DNA from: Sipunculus nudus
Lineage: Eukaryota > Annelida > Sipuncula > Golfingiida > Sipunculidae
Assembly (NCBI GenBank): GCA_026874595.1
Contig: CM049306.1
Span: forward strand, 103,119,142-103,183,141
DNA length: 64,000 nucleotides
Reading direction: 5' to 3'
Made by a program: the position numbers and the translations under genes. Shown here piece after piece: positions 42,001 through 52,405 of this stretch. Under the pieces are notes generated by a model. That model saw only the letters and a list, made by a program, of their open reading frames with translations. It made no database searches and was not told the origin of the DNA. Position 1 is the stretch's first letter. Each line of letters starts with the position of its first letter.

Positions 42001-45000
42001 ACGCAAAACTGGTGGGGCCACCTGCAGCCATTTATGCACAGCTCCCGTCTGTTTGTCTGCCATGGGATAAAATCACTCATATCTTGGCAGTGGTTTGACA
42101 TATCTGCCTGAAATTTTGCAGGTTTATACATCCCGACAGCTCGCTTGATTTTATTACAGGTGGCGCCACCTGCATTCTAGTTTATGCAGCAGACATCCAA
42201 GCTCATATCTTGGGAACCATTTAACAGATTGGGCCAAAGTTTTGCATGTGTATAGTTCTCACATAGCTCTTTATCATACGCAAAACTGGTGGCGCCACCT
42301 TCTACCATTTTTGCACAGCGTCCATCTGTTTGTCTGCCACGGGCTAAAATCACTTATAAACATATAGTGTTTTGACTTATCTGCCTCAAATTTTGCATAT
42401 GTATACAACTTGGATGGCTTTCTGGATTTTGTGGTAGGTGGCACAACCTACATACACCATTTGGCTGCAGACATCCATGCTAATATGCAACACTTCACTC
42501 TATTTCCCCTTGCCACTCAATCCATGCCTCACTTCACCCGTTCCACTCTGATTTAGGCGGATACACGTAGTCGCTTGTTGACTACCTGTATTCTAGTTTT
42601 TCCATCAAAAACCCATTGTTACAATTTAAGACTGCCTAATATCAAAACCACTGATCTGACTTGATCATATATAATATACATATTTTTCTATACATTCCCT
42701 ATGCACATGCTAGAAATGATGTCAGTATTGCGTTATTGTTTTAAGTTATGGGCCCAAACATAATGCACTTTGTAAAAAATGAGGAAATATATTTGCTCCC
42801 TTAACAAGAGGATTGCTGAAGCTAGAGATTTTTTGTCAGGGATGTAACATTATTAAATCAAGATTCAATTGAATACCCAAAATTAGTTCTGAAGTTTTCA
42901 AATTTTATAAGTTATTAGTATAAATATAAAATTAGTACCTTAAATTTTGCCCCAATTTGACCATGGCACATTTGTTTCCTGTGAGCACTGTTGATATAAT
43001 TTTCATATCATGCATACAAAAGGATTTCAGCTTTTTAGTTTAGAAAGCTGAAAGAAAATGGCCAAAAATTGTAGCTTTTATTTATGTTTTTATGAGACCA
43101 TGTCAAAACCAGGCTGTCCCAAGCCCCTCTTCAGTCACCTGTAATTAGTATAAAACTGAAAAATGCAAAAATATATTGCAGTGAATACCGGTATGTTGCA
43201 AATCACAGAATATTCATAATTACTTTTGGGCAGTGTTCAACCTAAAGGCCTGGGAAACCTACATGTCATGGTCAGGGCTCCTGACTGCAAACAACAGGTT
43301 TCAGGGCAAGAGTAATGATTGCATCCTCCTGGTCAGTTATGAAAGTTCATATCAACATCTACTAGTACACAGCAGTAGGACTTACAACCACTGGGTCTAA
43401 TGAACCCATCACCCTGATAAATAGTAATTAACTGGTCTGATCAAGCATGGTCTGCCCCTCTGATGCCCTGCCTTACTGGAGGCATACTGGAGGCTATTAC
43501 ATCATTCCAGGTAGCATGGCTTTCATCAGCAAACCCAAAGGGTCCTGATTATGAAATTACCTTGGCCAATGAACTATGTGCCACACAAACATGGTCTTAT
43601 GCTCAAGGACCTATACAAGCTGTTTGAAGACTGCATGATGCTAGCTAACAGTAAATCATGCATTACTAAAACCTGAAACCTTCCAGAAGCCCAGCCCAAT
43701 CCCTTGTGACTGAGTCACCCCAGCCAGTTTGGTAGTTTTATAGATCTTTATGTCAAAAATTTAAACAAATATAGGTTTTAGGTACTTTTGGTGCCTTAAA
43801 CCTGCCTAAAACCTGTTTTAGGCGGGGCAGTTTTAACCAGGTTATAACCTATGGTTAAAACCTTCCTGCCTAAAACTTGCCAACCCTGGTCACCTGTATG
43901 TTGACCTTATTGACCTTTCAGCAAATTATGCATGCTTGAGGATGCATACACTGGGGCAGCCAGGCAGCTTATGGCCAGCCACAGTTGATCCAGGTGTCCA
44001 ACCCAACTTACCTAGTAGTAGTTTTGACCAACAACATAACAAGAAACTATAAATTAATAAATTTTTATTGGGTTTTAATAACAAATTAAAGAAAAATTAA
44101 TAGAAAAGGAATTTGTTAGTTGATGAGTAACAGGAAATTAACTTGCAGTTACTGATGATGTTAGAATCTTGTATGGATGGATAGAATGTCAAGTATTCCA
44201 AATAACACCATGCAGTCACCTATGGTATTTTTCAGTTCAGTTTTTTAATGATAACAAAAGTAAATCATATTATTCATTACTTATCATTAGGGATCATATA
44301 AAGGAAATTAATGATAGACAAAGATGCAGTTGATGATATTAATCTAGATTCCTACTGTGTCTAGTGTGTAGATTGATATGAAAGTAGTCCAAAGTGAATA
44401 TATTACATTTATCTTTTTTAATATAAATAAAAATCATAAAACCAGATACTTATGATCATTATTTAAATTTGTAAATTTTCTATATTCTCGATTCTCAACA
44501 TCATTGATTGGCTAAAACTGAATAAATACCAGACATGGTGCAAATACTTTGCAAATGTATTTGAATATGAATATGAATTATTATAAAATTTCTCGCATAA
44601 GAATCGGAATTCAGTTAAAAATGAAAGTATTTGAATACCAGTGCATATACTTTCAAAATGTATTCATTAATGCATTCATGAATATATTCTATAATATTAT
44701 TTTAATAATCATATCAGTTATATTTTATTTTAAAAAAATCATGATTTTCTTATTAATTTTAATAAAAACTATATTTGGCACAACATTTGTTATTAAATTT
44801 TAATAAATAGTTACTCTTATATTATATTATAAGTTATATGGCCAAGTCAGAATCTGTGACAATAGCACTCCATTTGTCAATAAAATAAATGAAATCAATC
44901 CTCTTCCCTGTCTCCAAAGATACTATCAAAATCATACATAAGCTTAACACCAACAACTCATAATAAAGCTTTTATTTATTACCACACAAAACCAGCATGT

Positions 45001-48000
45001 GCCTCATTTCCAAATCATATTTTTTTGTCATATATAACAGCTGAGCGCCGTGACCCATGGGTCCCTTGTTTTGTACAATGTTAATATGACCATATTCAGA
45101 ACAGTAATTAATTTTATTCTTCCCTTTAAATGTGTTATTTGAATCAAGATATACCACGACTGTAACGGATAAAACATGAATACACAGAAATATAGGTTCA
45201 CTGTGTACATCTCTGTTGGACTGTTACAGCACAGTAGCTGTGATTCTTCTCTCATGATACCATAAATGATACATGTATTAAAGGACTAAAAGGTTCATGT
45301 TGCCCTTCTTTGTTCAAATTAAACATGCTGATACTTCTAATCTTCATACTACTAAGTCTTGGCAGCTATGCTTTCACAGACCTTGATTCAGTGACCCACT
45401 CTTGTGTCTATTTTATAAAAAAAGGAACAAACATAAAGTGTTCAGGCTGAAATAACAACTGCCAATCAGATATAACCAATAAAATGTAAACAATTCACTG
45501 TTCACATGCCATCTGAACAAGAATATGAATGCACAAGAAATAAGACAGGTTTATAAGGCTTTATTTAATTTGTCATATTCTCAGTGCCTTCCAAGCAATG
45601 CTAAACATTTGGGCTAGAATTATAGCACTGGATGTACTCCAGCAGCCAGGTACACCAAGTTTATTCAAGTCATTTTATTGGTTCAGTTTCCTTGTTCATT
45701 ATTCATAAAAAGTTTCCAAGAGTGGGTCATGGAATCAAGGTCTTTTAAAAACGTAGCTGCCACAAACTTTGTAGTGTGATGATAAAGAATAATGAAATAG
45801 CCCCTTTAGTTGGTTTGATCATGCCGTGGTTAGCCAGTCCGATTCCATTTTAATGGATTCTGGCAAATGGTAATCCTATGACACATTTACTGCGGACTGT
45901 TATTGTATCCGCCAAAACGAAGTTTTGGGGATACTGTGTTTTTGACTGGGTTCCGCCGCCGCCGCCGCTGCTGCGTTCGTTTCCGGAGAACTCCTCTGAG
46001 ACTACTGGACGGATTTTACCAAAACTTACACCAATTATCGGGTCACATGTGAACTAGTGCCTAACCAATTGGCCTTGACCTCTGACCTTTCCTCTCTGCC
46101 CAGCGTCTGTTTGTGCATCTGTTTCCACACATAAACCCACATATCTCGGGAACCGTTTGACCGATCAGGAAAAAAAAATTGTACAAATGTAGCCCTTGGA
46201 TAGCTTTATAACATACACAAAAAATGGTGGCGCAACCTGCAACCATGTTTGCACAGAGTCCATCTGTTCATCTGTCTTGGGTTAAAATCACTCATATTTC
46301 TGCAGTGGTTTGAATGTTTCATCTGAAATTGGGCATGCATATACATCCTAAATAGCTTTCTTGATTTTATGACAGGTGGCACCACCTACATTCACGTTCA
46401 CGCTGCAGACATCCAAGCTCATATCTTGGGAACCATGTGACCAATCAGGAATTTACACAAATGTAGCCCTTGGATGGCTTTATAACATACACAAAAATGG
46501 TGGCGCCACCTGCAGCCATTTTTGCACAGCGTCAATCTGTTTGTCTGCCTTGGGTTTAAATCACTCATATCCCTGCAGTGTTTTGACCAAATTACCTGTA
46601 ATTCGGCATGCTTATACATCCTGGATAGCTTTTTCGATTTTATGTCAGATGGCGCCAGCTTCATTCACGTTCACGCTGCAGACATTAATGCTATATCTCC
46701 GGACTCATTTGACCAATCAGGAAAAAAATTTCACACAAATGTAGCCCTTGGATAGCTTTATAACATACACAAAAATGGTGTCGCCACCTGCGGCCATTTT
46801 TGCACAGCGTCCGTCTGTTTGTCTACTGAGGGATTAAATCACTCATATCTCTGCAGTGGTTTGACTTTTCCACCTGATAATTTGCATGTGTATACATCTT
46901 GGATATTTTCTCGTTCAAATAACAGGTGGCGCCACCTACAATCATGTTTATGTGGCAGACATCCATTCTAATATGTAACACATGTAACTCTATTTCCCCT
47001 TGCTACTCAATCTATGCCTCACTTCACCGGTCCTACTCTGATTTTGGGGGATATACGTAGTCGCTTGTCGACTACCCATATTCTAGTTTAACAAGGGAAC
47101 CTGCTAGTTTATGTCAGGTTTCTTGTTTGATTGTAATATATCATTAATGTATTGATACAGGGATATCGGATGATACATAAATAACATTTGACTTTGTAAT
47201 GAGATGTTTTAGTGCATTGGTGAATGGTAACATCCCTTGGAAACATATTGCATTTGCATTTATATAAGCATTCTCTTATGCAGACATTGCTGGTAAATTC
47301 TAAATATAAAATAAAATTTTACAGTTTACTGTACACATTGATGATATAACATCTATTTTACATTAGCTTGAATACTAATCTTTATTAATATATTTATTTA
47401 TTGGACCACATCAGGTAGCGCTTCATGCTAACATGTTTCCTTTCCACATAAATGTGTGAGGTAGCTGATCTATATTCTTTAACATGATTTGACAAAAACA
47501 CATCAATTTTAACAAACTCTGTACTGGAACTGAGTGATATGCTTCACCTTGAAATCAGGTTCAGACACCCTGATTGTTACCATCATACATTCTATCAAGA
47601 ATAAATTACATGTTTATACCCTTCGTTTTCAATATGTGTCTTTTCAATTGTCAGGGACTCGGAAAATGATGTATCTCTTAACACGGTGCTTCATAATACC
47701 AAGAAACAACGGAGTGAAGTAGAGACTCTCACCACAGAACTTAAGTGAGTAATAGTAATATTCTCATTCAGAATGAAACTGATAAAATGCAGAAGTATCT
47801 TTGTCTCAGGATTCCATTGTTTTAGCATGGTTCTGTAACTGCTGTTGAGTTTTCTTAAAAGCAAAATATTTCTCAGATCTTTATCAAACTTTACATTTGC
47901 ATATATATTGGTGAGAGGGTGGAGCCTATTCAAAATGGGGTCATGACCTATACTATGAGAGTGGCCTTGACCTTTAATATTTCCATGTTTGGTGAAAAGC

Positions 48001-51000
48001 TAACAAAAACATTATGTTTCTCAAGTGAATGGATGTATTTTTTAAAAATTAAAATGAAAAATGTCAAATGATTAGTTGTCGAATGAGTATGAAAACCAGT
48101 GACCTTGATCATCAGGGTCAGATCAGCCAAAATGCATGATGATGGTGAACTCCATACAAATTGTTTCAACTAAATTTTCTCATAAGTTCAAAAACTGGTG
48201 ACCTTGTAGCATCTCAATATATACTTCAGTGGAAGGGGCTCTGTTTTAAAGGGGTATGCTAAATGCTTGGGGATACTACAGTCTCTGAGATTCCAGACAT
48301 TTCTGGTTTTCTGTATTGACATTGATCAATATTATACACTTGCAGTCTTTATCATTATTAATATCAGTTAAAACTTTTATGGCACCTTTACCTTTGATCT
48401 CAGTGTCACATTACTGTGAACATTAACCTTTGCTTAGCCATTGCTTGCTTATCATAGCAATTGAATGTGAAATTTTCATAAGAAATGCACCAGATGGTAC
48501 ACTTTATGTATTTGCAAATGCAATTCAAGTTCATCTGGTTTTGAACAGATATTTTGATAAATATTTTTACGATTGACAGGAGGACAAGAGCAAAGGTGCT
48601 GGACACAGATGAGGATGAAGATACAGAAAACATCCCAGTTGTGTCCAGGTAAGAGTGTCTGTCTCAGCAGCATTTTTGATGTACTGTCAACACACTTCCT
48701 GCAGGTTAACATGTTACACTCAATGCTTTTTTCCATCCCTACCACCAGTTAAGCAGTTATGGATTGTCTTAATTGCACTGAAATTTAGGATGAAACCTTT
48801 AAATCAGTACTTGACTGATAAAGAATAAGTAAAAATGAATATATATTCACATTTAGAACAATTTAGCAGAATATTGGATCTGAATCATTAAAATTGTATT
48901 TCAGTGAATAATTTACTCTCATATTTAATTGTTTGTTTGGCTGTGGTAAACTTGATTGGAAAATTTGGATATTTTATTTTTTTTAACAATAATTTGTAAT
49001 TTTAGGGGTAAATTTTTCAGAAATGACTGTAGTTTAACTCCATGACAAACTAGTTGTTTTATCTATGTGTTTTTGTCTCTGTAGGCCTACTCTCCGAAGA
49101 AGCAGACATTCTGATATCGGAACCACTGGTGGGTGCTTTTTTCTCTAATGCTTTACTTTCTGTATATGAAAGACATCTTAGAGGTTCTGTACCTGATAAA
49201 TATCTTTATTTTCTAGAAGCAGTCACTGTAAATTTAAGTGGTAGAATGGCCCGCTTATACAATGCAGAAGGTGCTCTCACAAATAGGCATTGGATTTATT
49301 AGCTTATCTGTTAGTATGAGATATTATATTGTTAATTATTTAGACAATTCATCCATGAATTTAATGTCTGTTGGCCATCATAAATTTCATAACCTGTATG
49401 TACATGTATATGCAGAGGTGTTGAAGCTTCCCCCCCACCACCCCCTGCCATTGAGCAAGGCACCTGTGCAGTTGGGACACTAAATGTATTGTGTTTTGCA
49501 ACTGTGTAAAATTTATAAAATTTAAAATAACATGGTAAAATAGAAAAAATGAGGATCTAACTGGCATTATGTGTCAACTGCTGTCCATGTCAACAATATA
49601 TCAAAGAGCCATCCAGTGATCATTGTAATAGTATATATAGATCTTATGTTTATGAACTGCTCACTTGGTTAAATTAGAAAACACATTGTCAGATCACAAA
49701 ATATCATTTTGCAACAATTCCTTACTTACCAATTCAAACCAACCTCTTCCTGTCAGACTTTTTTTGTTTTTAGTTAAGATTTTTAGCTCAGCTGACTATA
49801 AGTCACCTGAGCTATAGTCGTGGTCCATTGTCCGTCTGTCCGTCTGTCTGTCCATCCGTCCGTCCATCATTCCGGATGTCCGTCCGTAAGACTGGTACGT
49901 TTCGACACCATTGGACCTACGAATCTGAAATTCAGCATACAGTTAGATGTCCCTAAAATCTCCTACCATGCCAAAATTTGGGTCAATATGACTTCCTTTC
50001 AGATATTAAGGAAAAACCTCAATTTTTTATAAGAAATCTATTTTCACACTTCAGGACTGCCTAATATCAAAACCACTCATCTGGTTTTCTTCATTTTTAC
50101 CATAAATATTCCTCTATATGGTTCCTATGTATATGCCAGAAATTAAGTCAGTATTATTTAATTTAAAAAAAGTTATAGGCCCAAACATAATGGACTTTGT
50201 AAAAAAATCAGGAAAGATATTTGGTCACTTAAGACCAAAGTGTTAAAGGTAGGGACTTTTTTTCAGTAATACAACTTTAATTGATCAAAATTTAATAGTA
50301 TACCAAAAATTAGATCAAAATATGTTAAATTTTTTAAAATATTGGCAAAAATATAAAATTGGTACCTTAAATTTGGCCCAAGTTTGACCGTGGCACGTTT
50401 TTTTCCTGTAACTGCTGTGGATTTAATTTTCAAAGCATGTTTTTGTTACCATTTCAACTGTAAAAACAAAAATTTTGAAACCAGTTGATCAAAAACTGTA
50501 GATTTTATTCAAGTTTTCAAGCACCATGTAACATATTGTTTACATCAAGCTAGTGTTATGCAGTTTACTAGATCTCAGCTCCCCAGCTTCAGCTCTAAGT
50601 TCCTTAAATTTTGCATACAGTTAGATGTCCCCCAAATCCTCTACCATACTAAAAGTTTGGTTACTAGGACTGCATTCCTTCGAGATATTAAGAAAAAACT
50701 TAATTTTTCCATTAAAAACCCATTGTTACACTTTAAGATTGCCTAATATCAAAACCACTGATCTGACTTTGATCATATATAATATACATATTTTTCTATA
50801 CATTCGCTATGCATATGCCAGAAATGATGTCAGTATTGTGTAATTGTTTTAAGTTCTAGGCCCAAACATGATGCACTTTGTAAAAAATAAAGAAATATAT
50901 TTACTCTCTTAACATGAAAATTGCTGAAGGTAGAGATTTTTTGCCAGGGATATAACATTATTTAATCAAGATTCAATTGTATTCCCAAAATTAGTTCTGA

Positions 51001-52368
51001 ATTTTTCAAATTTTATAAGTTATTAGCATAAATATAAAATCAGTACCTTAAATTTTGCCCAACTTTGGCCATGGCATGTTTTTTACCTGTAAGCACTGTT
51101 GATTTAATTTTCTTATCTTGCACATGTAAGGATTTTAGCTTCTAAATTCTGAAGTTATTAAAGGGATTGGTCAAAAACTAGCTTTTATGAAAGTTTTTAT
51201 GAGACCATATCACACCTTGGCTGTACTGAAGCCCCTCTTTTATGTCCCCACATTGACCTTTCAGGCCAATTATGCATGCTTGAAGCGAGGCACTCTGCAG
51301 CCAGCCAGCTCTTGGGTGGCTTCAACTGGATCTAACTGTACAAACCCCTCCACTAGTATTTGTTTAGGCCATAAACATAACAATAAACTTTTTTTTTTAA
51401 TTCTTGGTTTATGATAAGAACTTAAAAAAATAAATGGAAAAGGAATTTATAGTTAATGAGTTACAGGGGATTACCTTGCAATTACTGATCATTTATGGAT
51501 CTTCCATGGATGGCCAAAATTGTATTTCAAATGATACCATGCAGTCACCATTGGGTATTTTTCATTTCAACCATAAAAATGAAAAATAAATTATTAAAAT
51601 AAATTGTTGTTTACTATTAGGGATTATATGAAGCAAGATAATGATAGACAAGGATGCAGTTGATTATATTAAATTAATCTAAATTTCCAGGTCTTTTCCA
51701 GGCGCTTAATTTGTTGGTTTATATTTATTACAAAATAAAAATAATAAATAAATATGTCAAAAATTTAAAATATTACTCAGACAAGTGCTCATTAAAGATT
51801 TTTATTTGTTTGACTTATAACTTATGGTTGTATCAGTTGTTACATGATACTGGCTAAATAATCAAAATTTATATTGCTGGTCCTTTATTTCAGTTCATAA
51901 AATTAAACATTCCCAACTCCAGTTTGCTCCTGGTATAATATATTGGGTGTTTTGATCCTTGGATTAATTTTAACACATGTATTAGTTTTATAGCTGAGAA
52001 TACTTTTCTTTTTTTCCTGATACTATTTAAAAAAATATAAATATTCAAATTTTTCCTGTTAGTGCTGTGGATTTAATTTTCATAGCATATACACATTAAC
52101 ATTTCATCTGTTAAAATCTGAAATTTGAAACCAATTGATCCAAAACTGTAGATTTCATTCAGGTTTCCAGGTACCATGTCTTCATTGTTTACATCAGATC
52201 AGTATAAATGCAGTGTACTGGGCAGTTACATTAAACCTTCAGGTCTGACCTACTGCCACTGTAAGTGTCTGGGTCAGGCTGGATCAGGCAGTAATTACCA
52301 GAGAGCCTCTCTTTCTCTCTCTCTCCTCTGCTTTTTCTCTTTCTTTCTCAATCTTTCTTTCTCTCTGG

Positions 52369-52405
<37 letters not shown>

